Source of the DNA: a virus
Virus record (IMG/VR): IMGVR_UViG_3300017759_000033
Span: 1-31,655 of that record
Length of the DNA stretch: 31,655 nt
Reading direction: 5' to 3' (one strand)
The position numbers were made by a program, and so were the translations under genes. The notes under the pieces are model-generated. The model had not been told where the DNA came from. It was given only the letters and a program-made list of their open reading frames with translations, and searched no databases. Each line of letters starts with the position of its first letter. The first letter of the stretch is position 1. Below, piece by piece: positions 7,806 to 14,001 of this stretch.

Positions 7806-8146
7806 TTAAAAAAAACTCCGGTCGGTCCAAAGCTTCTCGAGCCAAAAAGACAATGCGCGTCAATAGCCCAAAACCGAGCTACAAGAAAAACAAAAAATTT
7901 ATGGTCGTAGCGAAAGAGGGAGACAAGACAAAATTAATCCATTTTGGGTCCGCGGATTATGGACACAATTTCTCGCCAACCGCTCGAAAAAATTTCCGGT
8001 CAAGAATGGGATGTGACAAAAAAAAGCATTCCAAATTGACAGCAAAATATTGGGCATGTGAGTTTTTGTGGAGCTCCGATTCGCCCAAAAAGACGACAGC
8101 GAAAAAAGGAGGAGCCGCAAAACCGAAAAGAAAAAGAAAAAAATAA
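7802..8146 (+). CDS. Lys-rich conserved phage protein, function unknown
   Basis: A 114-residue basic protein. Its core (about residues 32-92) has the pattern KKFMVVAKEGDKTKLIHFG, then HNFSPTARKNFRSRM, then LTAKYWACEFLW. I recognise this arrangement from a family spread among phages and some large viruses that has no firmly assigned function; I recall it as DUF5754-like but cannot confirm the name. Both ends are Lys/Arg-rich and probably disordered, suited to binding nucleic acid or capsid surfaces. It ends 2 bp before the first LexA-like operator, and its Lys codons supply the A-rich tract next to it. Confidence 0.75.
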   Translation: MIKKNSGRSKASRAKKTMRVNSPKPSYKKNKKFMVVAKEGDKTKLIHFGSADYGHNFSPTARKNFRSRMGCDKKKHSKLTAKYWACEFLWSSDSPKKTTAKKGGAAKPKRKRKK

Positions 8147-8165
8147 CACTGTACAGAAATACAGT
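8146..8165. promoter_or_regulatory. LexA-like (SOS) operator 1
   Basis: CTGT at 8149-8152 and ACAG at 8161-8164 are separated by exactly 8 bp, the spacing of the gammaproteobacterial LexA box. The 6-bp arms ACTGTA/TACAGT are perfect. Read on the - strand the dyad is followed by GTTATTTTTTT, so a reverse-strand terminator is the main alternative. The same arms recur at the start of element copy 2, with a different centre. Confidence 0.55.
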
Positions 8166-8512
8166 AGTTTTGTATTTTTCCAGAAAAAAAGCACCCATAC
8201 AAAGCTTGAATCGCCGATTCGCTGCTCTAGAGCTTTAATCGCCGATTTAGTATAAAAACGCTGTTTTAAGGCTTGTATGCTAGATTTAGGGTCGTGAAAC
8301 CCCGATTTTTATAGAAAAACCGCATTCTACGACTAAAAAGTGGCCTTCTAGGTATCTACAAGGCCGAATATGCTTTACAGGCCGTAAAACGATACCGATT
8401 CGAGGCTCAAATTTAGCCGATAAACGCTCCGGAGCATGTCCGTACTATATTGACACCATGTAAACCCGAGAATAACCTTTATCGAGATTTCGCCTTTTTA
8501 TGTCCTTTTTTT
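8148..8512 (+). ncRNA. Duplicated structured element, copy 1
   Basis: A non-coding stretch closely related to 24413-24780. Shared landmarks are the LexA-like dyad, GCCGATT at 8213, 8241 and (as CCCGATT) 8301, ACCGATT at 8394, the mini-hairpin AAAAC-GCT-GTTTT at 8255-8267, GATTTAGGGTCGT, CCGCATTCTACGAC, a hairpin at 8341-8366, and a right end reading CGCCTTTTTATGTCC plus a T-run. Spacings between the GCCGATT-type motifs (28, 60, 93) are identical in both copies. Stem differences from copy 2 are G-U or compensatory changes that keep pairing if the + strand is transcribed. No open frame spans it. A structured RNA is favoured; an origin-like or regulatory DNA array is the alternative. Confidence 0.55.
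8341..8366 (+). other. Conserved hairpin of element copy 1
   Basis: An imperfect stem of 10 Watson-Crick pairs plus one T-G wobble, with one C-C mismatch and a GTAT tetraloop. The equivalent hairpin in copy 2 (24609-24636) swaps a G-C pair (8343/8364) for C-G (24612/24633), a compensatory change. Confidence 0.6.
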
Positions 8513-8524
8513 CCTTCTTTCGAG

Positions 8525-8698
8525 TCAGATTTCGAATAATTTTATTTGTCTCGGCTCCGGAGGAGAGCTCGGTCTCTGGTTCAATCGCTCCGCGGCGAGA
8601 CGATTCAATTCGAATTGGAGCTTGGACATTCCTCGTTTCTTTCTCGGGAAATATACGATTTTTCCGTCTATTATTTTTGCTTGTATTTCCGTTTTCAT
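8525..8698 (-). CDS. Small reverse-strand protein, unknown
   Basis: A 57-residue protein on the - strand in the gap between element copy 1 and the capsid gene. It starts MKTEIQAKIIDGKIVYFPRK, has a helix with LQFELNRLAAERL, then a Pro-rich tail ending QIKLFEI. It is supported by AGGGG 6 nt before the ATG and by codons typical of this genome (GAG, CTC, GCC, CGA, CCG). It is basic and has no membrane span. I know no family. Like the exonuclease gene near copy 2, it is convergent with a structured element, its stop lying 12 bp from the element's right end. Its start is just 21 bp left of the capsid promoter -10, so it may be transcribed divergently. Confidence 0.55.
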   Translation of the reverse strand: MKTEIQAKIIDGKIVYFPRKKRGMSKLQFELNRLAAERLNQRPSSPPEPRQIKLFEI

Positions 8699-8716
8699 TT
8701 GCACCCCTTGAATCTA

Positions 8717-8725
8717 TGATATAAT
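8717..8725 (+). promoter_or_regulatory. Extended -10 promoter for the capsid gene
   Basis: TG-A-TATAAT: a perfect -10 hexamer (8720-8725) with the extended -10 TG. No good -35 is seen 16-18 bp upstream, as is usual for extended -10 promoters. The predicted leader to the capsid ATG is about 85 nt and holds a small hairpin (GGTT-CGC-AACC, 8747-8757), AT-rich DNA and an AGGTG ribosome-binding site. Confidence 0.65.
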
Positions 8726-8817
8726 ACAGATGAAATATATCGGGTAGGTTCGCAACCGTTAACAGCAGATGGGCCCCAAAGACAACGACGACAACCCCCA
8801 ATATATATAGGTGTAAC

Positions 8818-9768
8818 ATGCCATCAATCAGCCCAATTACATTCGGCAACATGGAAACAAATCTTAGACTCGCGGCAATGCTTAGCCAAGAGATTAACCT
8901 CCTTTTGACCGACTCCGCAAATCTCAGAAATAGCCCTTTTATGTCTTATCAAGGCTCCATTAATGGAAGTGGCTCCGATACCGTACGCGTGAGACTCGCC
9001 GGTCTTGGCCGTGATTCATTCGCCGCGGCAGATTCTGAAAACCACGACCACTCCGGAGATTTGACGTCTTTAACCGTACAATCCGCAGATCTTATAGCGG
9101 CTAGACAGTACTTGATTTACAAAATAGACGATCTCGCCTCGATGACCCGTTTGGACGGTGGTCCGGACATAGACCCTTTCAGAATCGCCCAAAGCATCGC
9201 CGCGTCCTACGATGTACGATTCGCCGAATTGTCTTGTGCAGCAGCAGCCGCGGCGACTACAATCAAGGGAAGCAACACGACAACGTTCTCCACAAATGAT
9301 TTTTTCAACGGAATATTTGCCCTCGAGACCGCCGATTCGGGACGTGGAGCAGATGGACCCTTTGCCGCCGTGCTCGATGGGAAGGCCTTAAGTGAGCTTC
9401 AGGACTCGCTCAGAGGAGAAACGGGGAATGCCGTGTCCAGAATGGCATCGAGCGCCGCTATGCTTGAGGCAAAAGGAAAAGGATACGCCGGCGAATTATT
9501 CGGTGTGCAGGTGTTCAGAAGCTCTCATGTCAAAGAAAACGCTTCATCTGGTTACGACAACTTTATGCTTGGACCCGACGGACTCGCTTATGTCGATGGC
9601 ATTCCCGATACAGTTCCAGGCGCGGTCGATCTTATGTCTATGGGTAAGGTAGCCGTCGAATTCGATCGCCGCCCAATGGAAGCGAGCGTGTTTGTCGTCG
9701 GTCACATGTACCTCGGATGCGGTATAATCGACGATACTCGACTCGTAAAAATCAATAGTGCTCGATAG
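8818..9768 (+). CDS. Major capsid protein (putative)
   Basis: A 316-residue protein that most likely forms the head shell with the HK97 fold. The N-terminal helix (METNLRLAAMLSQEINLLL) is followed by beta-rich segments; the middle shows AARQYLIYKIDD and a helix IAQSIAASYDVRFAELSCAAAAAA like a spine helix; the end is beta-rich, reading VAVEFDRRPMEASVFVVGHMYLG as in P- and A-domain strands. It has its own strong extended -10 promoter and AGGTG. Arg codons here are mostly AGA, CGT and CGC instead of the CGA typical of neighbours, which fits very high expression. It is followed by connector and tail genes. The call rests on these traits and on gene order. Confidence 0.85.
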   Translation: MPSISPITFGNMETNLRLAAMLSQEINLLLTDSANLRNSPFMSYQGSINGSGSDTVRVRLAGLGRDSFAAADSENHDHSGDLTSLTVQSADLIAARQYLIYKIDDLASMTRLDGGPDIDPFRIAQSIAASYDVRFAELSCAAAAAATTIKGSNTTTFSTNDFFNGIFALETADSGRGADGPFAAVLDGKALSELQDSLRGETGNAVSRMASSAAMLEAKGKGYAGELFGVQVFRSSHVKENASSGYDNFMLGPDGLAYVDGIPDTVPGAVDLMSMGKVAVEFDRRPMEASVFVVGHMYLGCGIIDDTRLVKINSAR

Positions 9769-9780
9769 ATTGTTTTGTCG

Positions 9781-9820
9781 GGAGACTCGCTCTATTTTTG
9801 GGTAGTCTCCTTATAGAGCG
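9781..9820 (+). other. Two interleaved inverted repeats after the capsid gene
   Basis: GGAGACT (9781-9787) pairs perfectly with AGTCTCC (9804-9810), and CGCTCTAT (9788-9795) pairs perfectly with ATAGAGCG (9813-9820). The arms interleave, so the two hairpins exclude each other or form a partial pseudoknot. No long T-tract follows. It could act as a switchable attenuator or protect the capsid message 3' end. Confidence 0.6.
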
Positions 9821-9836
9821 GTCTCTCGACTCACAA

Positions 9837-9845
9837 TCACCACCA
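9837..9845 (+). repeat. Degenerate G-free array unit
   Basis: ATCACCACC, one unit of the variant type seen at the ends of arrays R5 and R7, stands alone upstream of the 9868 gene. It may be a decayed eighth array. Confidence 0.3.
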
Positions 9846-9867
9846 TATAAAGGGGACTACTTGTATT

Positions 9868-10524
9868 ATGGATTATTCTAACTACGCTCAACCATGGCAA
9901 GAGACCCGAGCCCAACAGACTCGGATTCCAATAAAAGCCAACAGCCGATTTTTCTACGCTCACTATCCAGAGAATTGGGAGCTCGTTCACTTCGAGCAAA
10001 CTCTCAAAGAGGAAGGAAAAAAGCCAAAGAAAATCGAGATACCGCTATTTCTTCCGATGCTGTCTTCCATTCCAGAGGAGGCCGGAGTCAATGGATGTCG
10101 AGCGGTCGGAGGTCGAATCGACTCGTCGGTCCTCAAGGCCCAATTATCAAATAAGGGTTGGAGAATACTCGAGGCAAACCAACACGACTATATCCGAACG
10201 TATCCGGCGACCCGTGGAACATACTACACATCTAAATGGGTAAAATTGGAGAAGGTGGGCTCTCGAATCCTACACTCGTTTGACCAAGATTCCTTTAATG
10301 CTTGGAGACTCGAGCTCATGGCATCCGGAGCGATATCAATGCCACATCCTCAAATCATAAAGCTCAAATTGATTGACAACAATCGACAAATATCGAGTCT
10401 CGAGCAAAACCAACACATACCAGAAATCGCCGCCCGACTCAAAGCCGCCCAAAAACGACACACCGATATAAAAAAGGGAATTGCTCGCCTCGAGCGATAC
10501 AAGTCTAAGACATACAATATTTGA
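9868..10524 (+). CDS. Hypothetical protein next to the capsid gene
   Basis: A 218-residue soluble protein that I do not recognise. The first part is mixed alpha/beta (RFFYAHYPENWELVHFEQTL, then FLPMLSSIPEEAGVNG). The middle contains a Trp/Tyr-rich stretch (TYYTSKWVKLEKVG). The C-terminus (about 165-218) is a charged helix with many Lys, Arg and Gln. No catalytic motif or membrane span is visible. It lies directly after the major capsid gene, where phages often encode a head-completion or minor capsid protein. The AGGGG sequence is about 12 nt before the ATG, longer than ideal, so initiation may be modest. Codon use is typical of the genome. Confidence 0.7.
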   Translation: MDYSNYAQPWQETRAQQTRIPIKANSRFFYAHYPENWELVHFEQTLKEEGKKPKKIEIPLFLPMLSSIPEEAGVNGCRAVGGRIDSSVLKAQLSNKGWRILEANQHDYIRTYPATRGTYYTSKWVKLEKVGSRILHSFDQDSFNAWRLELMASGAISMPHPQIIKLKLIDNNRQISSLEQNQHIPEIAARLKAAQKRHTDIKKGIARLERYKSKTYNI

Positions 10525-10543
10525 TCAAAAAGTGTATGCCACT

Positions 10544-10556
10544 AGACCCGGACAAA
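10544..10556 (+). repeat. AGACCCGGACAAA 13-mer, copy c
   Basis: Exact copy in the gap before array R3, with the same 14-bp spacer length as copy b before R1 and a nearly identical spacer sequence. Confidence 0.65.
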
Positions 10557-10570
10557 GTAAAAAATAAATC

Positions 10571-10603
10571 TTATCACTACCATCACTACCATCACTACCA
10601 TCA
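10571..10603 (+). repeat. G-free 9-bp tandem array R3
   Basis: TT plus three ATCACTACC units plus ATCA. The last A is also the first base of the ATG of the next gene, so here the array itself occupies the ribosome-binding position. Confidence 0.95.
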
Positions 10604-10752
10604 TGAACAAACACCAACGAGAAAGAGACGCATTCAAACGCACGGCGCGACGGCTCCGAATAGGAACCGGAGACAAAATCACGCAATACGAAGCAGAGCG
10701 CAAACTCGACAAAATGATTAACGAATCCGAAAACAAAACAAAACGAGGTTAA
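10603..10752 (+). CDS. Small basic protein starting inside array R3
   Basis: A 49-residue protein, highly charged and basic (starts MNKHQRERDAFKRTARRLRI, ends NKTKRG). The ATG is formed by the last A of array R3 plus TG, leaving no room for a purine Shine-Dalgarno, since the 30 nt upstream contain no G. Either the array itself promotes initiation or translation is leaderless-like. The stop is 2 nt before the next start, whose ribosome-binding site (CGAGG) lies inside this gene. No family is recognised; the charge suggests nucleic-acid or capsid binding. It is supported by exact gap filling and typical codons. Confidence 0.55.
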   Translation: MNKHQRERDAFKRTARRLRIGTGDKITQYEAERKLDKMINESENKTKRG

Positions 10753-10754
10753 AA

Positions 10755-11081
10755 ATGGCATACACCGACCCTACACCATTCAAAATCCCAAGACGACTCG
10801 AGAACAAAGGCGGCGTCAATCCCGAGACAATTACGACCAATAGGACGTTAACATATTCAGATTCACAGTATCAATTGTTGAAAAATACAACCGGTACGCT
10901 TGACGTAATATTGCCGAGTTTTTCCGAAGGTGCACATTTTTGGATAAAAAGCCGAGCGTCTTCCTCCTCAAATATAGTAGTCAAAGACGGCACCGGAAAC
11001 ACATTGGCCACTTTAGGAGTCGGCGAAGCTGTTCTCGTCGTATCTTCCGATTCGGCGTGGTGGGACGTCATAAAGGCGTAA
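10755..11081 (+). CDS. Beta-rich virion protein (decoration-like)
   Basis: A 108-residue protein. From residue 27 it follows a pattern common in phage structural proteins: TTNRTLTYSDSQYQLLKNTTGTLDV-type start, ILPSFSEGAHFWI, NIVVKDGTGN, LATLGVGEAVLVVSSDSAWWDVI. This reads as a small beta barrel ending in an aromatic W-x-VI strand, found in decoration proteins and fibre domains. The ribosome-binding site is CGAGG. It lies between head and connector genes. A fibre base or decoration role is likely, without direct proof. Confidence 0.7.
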   Translation: MAYTDPTPFKIPRRLENKGGVNPETITTNRTLTYSDSQYQLLKNTTGTLDVILPSFSEGAHFWIKSRASSSSNIVVKDGTGNTLATLGVGEAVLVVSSDSAWWDVIKA

Positions 11082-11085
11082 TAAG

Positions 11086-11847
11086 ATGTCCGATATTCCC
11101 TATACTGCACAAATCCGAATAACCGAGCTTCTCGAGCGAGACAAAGCCCAAACGACCGAGCTTAAAGTCTTTCGAGACGGTCTCCAGATCGTCCCGAGCT
11201 CGGGAACATACACGCTAAAAAAGCCGACCGGCTCCGACATTGTGAGCTCCGGAGCTTTGACGATTGCAGTATCTGGAACAGCCAGTTATGCCCACACCTC
11301 CTCGGAGCTCGCCTCGACGCTTGCGCTTGGAGAGGGATATGTCCAAGAGTTCTCGCTCACAATCTCTGGCGAGGTTTTCATATTTCGCCGAATGTGTGCT
11401 CTCGTCCTTAGACGCTTATATCCGACCATCCAAGACGCAGATTTAACGGCGACATATAGCGATCTCGAGAGCTTGAGACCGAGCTCTCTAACATCGTATC
11501 AAAACTATATCGACGATGCATGGTATCAAATTTTGAGACGAATCAAAAATCAAGGTATGGGATACGAATATCTCGTTATGTCGCCGGAGTCTTTTTTCGA
11601 TGCACACCGACATTTGACGCTCTATCTAATATTCCGAGACTTCCATTCCTCTCTTAGTGCAGAGGGGCGATATATGGATTTGAGCTCCGAACATTATCGT
11701 TTGTATCGAGAGGAGTTCGACCAAATCTCGTTCACATACGACCAGAGCCACGATTTGACCGCCGACAATCCAGACAAACGCACTCGAGGACGTCCGACGA
11801 TATTCCTCTCGAGACGAGGACAGCATTATATGAGGCGTAGATATTAA
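11086..11847 (+). CDS. Head-tail connector or adaptor protein (putative)
   Basis: A 253-residue protein. Residues 1-100 form a beta domain (TTELKVFRDGLQIVPSSGTYTL and EFSLTISGEVFIFRR). Residues about 105-215 are helical (SLTSYQNYIDDAWYQILRRIKNQG, then HLTLYLIFRDFHSSL). The helical half resembles gp6/gp15-like head-tail adaptors that bind below the portal, which commonly carry a long D-x-x-Y-x-x-I helix. A basic tail ends in MRRRY. It is followed directly by the tail terminator candidate, fitting the usual order capsid, connector, terminator, tail tube. There is a 4-nt gap to the previous gene. Confidence 0.6.
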   Translation: MSDIPYTAQIRITELLERDKAQTTELKVFRDGLQIVPSSGTYTLKKPTGSDIVSSGALTIAVSGTASYAHTSSELASTLALGEGYVQEFSLTISGEVFIFRRMCALVLRRLYPTIQDADLTATYSDLESLRPSSLTSYQNYIDDAWYQILRRIKNQGMGYEYLVMSPESFFDAHRHLTLYLIFRDFHSSLSAEGRYMDLSSEHYRLYREEFDQISFTYDQSHDLTADNPDKRTRGRPTIFLSRRGQHYMRRRY

Positions 11848-12282
11848 ATGCCTTTATCAGTAGCCCAATTACGCGACGCGGTCTCGAGCCAAATCTCCTC
11901 GATTTCTGGTTATAAACAGATCCTAATGATTCCGGAGTATTTCTCACGGACTCCAAACACGCTCGCGCATAAGGCATATTCGGTCGGAGTCGATGTCTCA
12001 AACGCACAACCGGAGCGCCAGAGACGCGCAGTCGGTCTCGTCCTCGAGTCGGTCGTCCGAGTCCGTATCGCGTATCGGATACGACCCCACGACATATTAA
12101 CAGATTACAATGCCGCTCTCGATGCCGAGTCGGTCGTCGTCGGAAAAATACTCTCGTCCTACGCAACGATTAGAGACGGAGTCTCGATTCGGTTTGTACG
12201 CTCAAATCGGAGCGCTCCGGACTCGAGCGAATATTTGATCTCAGATATAGAATTTGCAGCAATACACACCCTAAGTTTTTAA
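11848..12282 (+). CDS. Tail terminator or neck protein (putative)
   Basis: A 144-residue alpha/beta protein starting directly after the previous stop. It has an N-terminal helix (LRDAVSSQISSISG), a strand region, a core with LVLESVVRVRIAYRIRPHDI, a helix ADYNAALDAE-like segment, and a C-terminal strand (FAAIHTLSF). The alternating helix-strand plan, the size and the place just before the major tail protein match tail terminator proteins, hexamers that cap the tail tube and join it to the head. There is no sequence-diagnostic motif, so this is positional inference supported by fold impression. Confidence 0.6.
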   Translation: MPLSVAQLRDAVSSQISSISGYKQILMIPEYFSRTPNTLAHKAYSVGVDVSNAQPERQRRAVGLVLESVVRVRIAYRIRPHDILTDYNAALDAESVVVGKILSSYATIRDGVSIRFVRSNRSAPDSSEYLISDIEFAAIHTLSF

Positions 12283-12293
12283 AGGAGTAAAAC

Positions 12294-12812
12294 ATGGCTT
12301 ACAGCTCAGTAATTAAGACTCGCCGCGACGGTAAAATCACACTCAAGGATCAAGGAGCGTCTAACACGCTCGAAATCAGCTACGAGGAAGGCAATTTGAC
12401 CATAGACGGCATCCAATCTCAAAAAAGCGGACAATCGGTCCTCAGAGATCGCGGCGTAGTCGTAAACGTCAGAAAATCCGACGATGAAGTAAGCTCCACC
12501 GGCTCTTTTTCGGCATATTTTAGACAATTTTCCGACGGAAGCGAGGCCGGCTCTCTCCTCGATTTTATCAATAAATCTGGAAGTTATTCCGGAAATACCT
12601 CGACCGGCTCCACAGGAACTCCTTTTATCGAGCAGTATTGTATCGATATACAATACGAGGTAGAGGGAACCGATTTCGGAGACGATGCAGATCACGCGGT
12701 CACAATGTCCAAATGTATTTGTACGGTATCATTCGCCGAATCCGATGCCGGCTCGACATTTACAATCAATTTCACCTCTTACGGAGGATTGGTCTTTAGT
12801 GGTCCAAGCTAA
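12294..12812 (+). CDS. Major tail (tube) protein
   Basis: A 172-residue, beta-rich protein with many Ser, Gly, Thr and Asp residues. It starts MAYSSVIKTRRDGKITLKDQ and contains the long strand segments NTLEISYEEGNLTI and EQYCIDIQYEVEG, ending TFTINFTSYGGLVFSG. The beta-sandwich character, size and position between the terminator candidate and the tail assembly chaperones fit the tube protein of siphoviruses. It has a good AAAGGAG ribosome-binding site. Its Arg codons are AGA and CGC with no CGA, unlike the neighbours, which supports high expression as for the capsid gene. Confidence 0.8.
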   Translation: MAYSSVIKTRRDGKITLKDQGASNTLEISYEEGNLTIDGIQSQKSGQSVLRDRGVVVNVRKSDDEVSSTGSFSAYFRQFSDGSEAGSLLDFINKSGSYSGNTSTGSTGTPFIEQYCIDIQYEVEGTDFGDDADHAVTMSKCICTVSFAESDAGSTFTINFTSYGGLVFSGPS

Positions 12813-12833
12813 ACACCGACAACAGGAGACTAC

Positions 12834-13205
12834 ATGAAAATAACACTAAAACGACTAGGAGGAGCACTCGAGACACGATGTCCAGATTTGGCGACGTGTT
12901 TCGAATTTGTCTCCTTGTGGAGTACAAACTCGAGCGACACCGCAGAGCTCGGGAGATTATGCGCCGGCGCAATTGGTGTGTCGATTGACCATTTGGCACG
13001 ATTGCCAAAATACAAACCCCAAATGCATAAGCCGAGCGCGTATGGACATATTTGTCTGAATCGGATGCTTGAGCTCAATATAACTCCAAGCGAGATATAT
13101 CAAGAGGGGATTAAATGTCTTACGGTCATGACGTCCAAAATTCCAACCGCCGCCGAGGTCACCGAAAAAGTAAATTTTTCGACCAAGGACGATCCGGACA
13201 TTTGA
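12834..13205 (+). CDS. Tail assembly chaperone, short form (G-like)
   Basis: A 123-residue protein between the major tail protein and the tape measure, the classical place of the lambda G/GT pair. The N-terminal strands (MKITLKRLGGALETRCPDLA) lead into a helical body (AELGRLCAGAIGVSIDHLARL). An overlapping -1 frame opens at its end, and the codons AAT TTT at 13173-13178, preceded by A, form the slippery heptamer A-AAT-TTT. Most ribosomes would end here at 13205, and a minority would shift to make the long form. GGAG lies 6 nt ahead of the ATG. Confidence 0.8.
   Translation: MKITLKRLGGALETRCPDLATCFEFVSLWSTNSSDTAELGRLCAGAIGVSIDHLARLPKYKPQMHKPSAYGHICLNRMLELNITPSEIYQEGIKCLTVMTSKIPTAAEVTEKVNFSTKDDPDI
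13172..13178 (+). other. Slippery heptamer for -1 frameshift
   Basis: AAATTTT, read in the zero frame as gtA AAT TTT, has the X-XXY-YYZ form needed for simultaneous -1 slippage. It lies inside the 91-nt overlap of the two frames and upstream of the zero-frame stop at 13205. A weak palindrome (GTCTCGAGAC) lies downstream, but no strong stimulatory stem is evident. Confidence 0.65.
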
Positions 13206-13390
13206 GTCTTCTCGCGCTCCGAGTCTCGAGACATTGGCATAAAGAGCCGAGATGGTTTGAGCAACAACCAAAAGACGTCCAAATCGATATAATCGCCGAA
13301 TACATACTCCACAACGAGACCCCCGAATCCAGAGAGGAACGTCGGAAAAAGTTTCAAAAGGAGTTAATGAGAAAATGGCAAAAAAAATAA
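13178..13390 (+). CDS. Tail assembly chaperone -1 extension (T-like)
   Basis: This is the downstream part of the frameshift product. After slippage at 13172-13178 the ribosome reads TTC GAC CAA and continues for 70 residues to the stop at 13388. The fusion would be about 185 residues: 115 from the zero frame plus this extension. The extension is helical and basic at its end (SREERRKKFQKELMRKWQKK), similar in nature to lambda T and its many analogues that bind the tape measure. The same frame has an ATG at 13115, but it has no ribosome-binding site and its first part only mirrors the zero frame. The stop overlaps the next gene. Confidence 0.7.
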   Translation, partial: FDQGRSGHLSLLALRVSRHWHKEPRWFEQQPKDVQIDIIAEYILHNETPESREERRKKFQKELMRKWQKK

Positions 13391-13944
13391 CGGTCAAATC
13401 GGGAGACGCCGAGGTCCAAATCTCGGACGATCTGAATCAACTTGTCGAGGATTTACTCGCCAAAGCCCTTCCGGAGACAAAAAAAGCGCTCGAATCCGAG
13501 CTCGAAAGAGTGTACGACAACGCCGTTAAAAATTGGCCGGTTCGGATGAATAGACCATTCACCGAGCGAGACAAATTCTATGCCCAAATTGCCAAACAGA
13601 GAAAGCTCGGCAAATCCAAAAAACAAGCCTACGCGATCGCCGCCTCGATGAAAGAGCGCGGAACGCTACCCCCGCCGAGACCATTCACTCCGACAGTATC
13701 CAAAGAGAGCGGAGACTCCAAAAGCAAATTGAGACGCGGCATCCGAATTCAATCCGGAGAAATCGTCGCTTTTGTGGAGAACGATGCCGAATATGCGTGG
13801 GCGATAAAAGCCGCTCGAGACTCGGTCGGAAATGTACCATATAAAAAACGAGTATCAAACGAGCTCCTATGGAAGCCGATTCGAAAAGCATCGGATAAAA
13901 TAGCTCAAAAGCTCGCCGCGGATTTGACTCGATCAATCAAATAA
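13375..13944 (+). CDS. Tail-associated protein, HK97 gp10-like (tentative)
   Basis: A 189-residue basic protein overlapping the chaperone extension by 16 nt. It begins with a short beta segment (KKITVKSGDAEVQISDDLNQ), a helix (LVEDLLAKALPETKKALESEL), then a region with RDKFYAQIAKQRKLGKSKKQ. The second half has LRRGIRIQSGEIVAFVENDAEYAWAIKAARDS-type sequence and a C-terminal helix. The RIQSGEIVAFVENDAEYA segment resembles the HK97 gp10-type neck or tail-completion family (strand, N-x-A-x-YA). Its location after the chaperones is slightly unusual for that family, so the assignment is tentative. Confidence 0.55.
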   Translation: MAKKITVKSGDAEVQISDDLNQLVEDLLAKALPETKKALESELERVYDNAVKNWPVRMNRPFTERDKFYAQIAKQRKLGKSKKQAYAIAASMKERGTLPPPRPFTPTVSKESGDSKSKLRRGIRIQSGEIVAFVENDAEYAWAIKAARDSVGNVPYKKRVSNELLWKPIRKASDKIAQKLAADLTRSIK

Positions 13945-13947
13945 TTC

Positions 13948-13986
13948 TTATCACCATCACTACCATCACTACCATCACTACCATCA
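13948..13986 (+). repeat. G-free tandem array R4 (longer variant)
   Basis: TT, a truncated 6-bp unit ATCACC, three full ATCACTACC units, then ATCA: 39 bp. The extra partial unit shows that copy number can vary. It begins 3 bp after the previous stop and ends 15 nt before the tape measure ATG. Confidence 0.95.
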
Positions 13987-14001
13987 TTGACCGGAGAACA
14001 C

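Noticed and set aside
8500-8724. A + strand hydrophobic frame of 74 residues.
   Set aside because: It is the mirror of the reverse-strand 57-residue gene, with no ribosome-binding site and Phe/Leu-rich noise.
9781-9820. A complete H-type pseudoknot.
   Set aside because: Linkers of 0, 8 and 2 nt cannot span stems of 7 and 8 bp, so exclusive hairpins are more realistic.
10521-10721. A frame reading through array R3 with many His and Tyr.
   Set aside because: The His/Tyr run is just the translated repeat. The 49-residue frame starting at the end of the array fills the gap better and uses typical codons.
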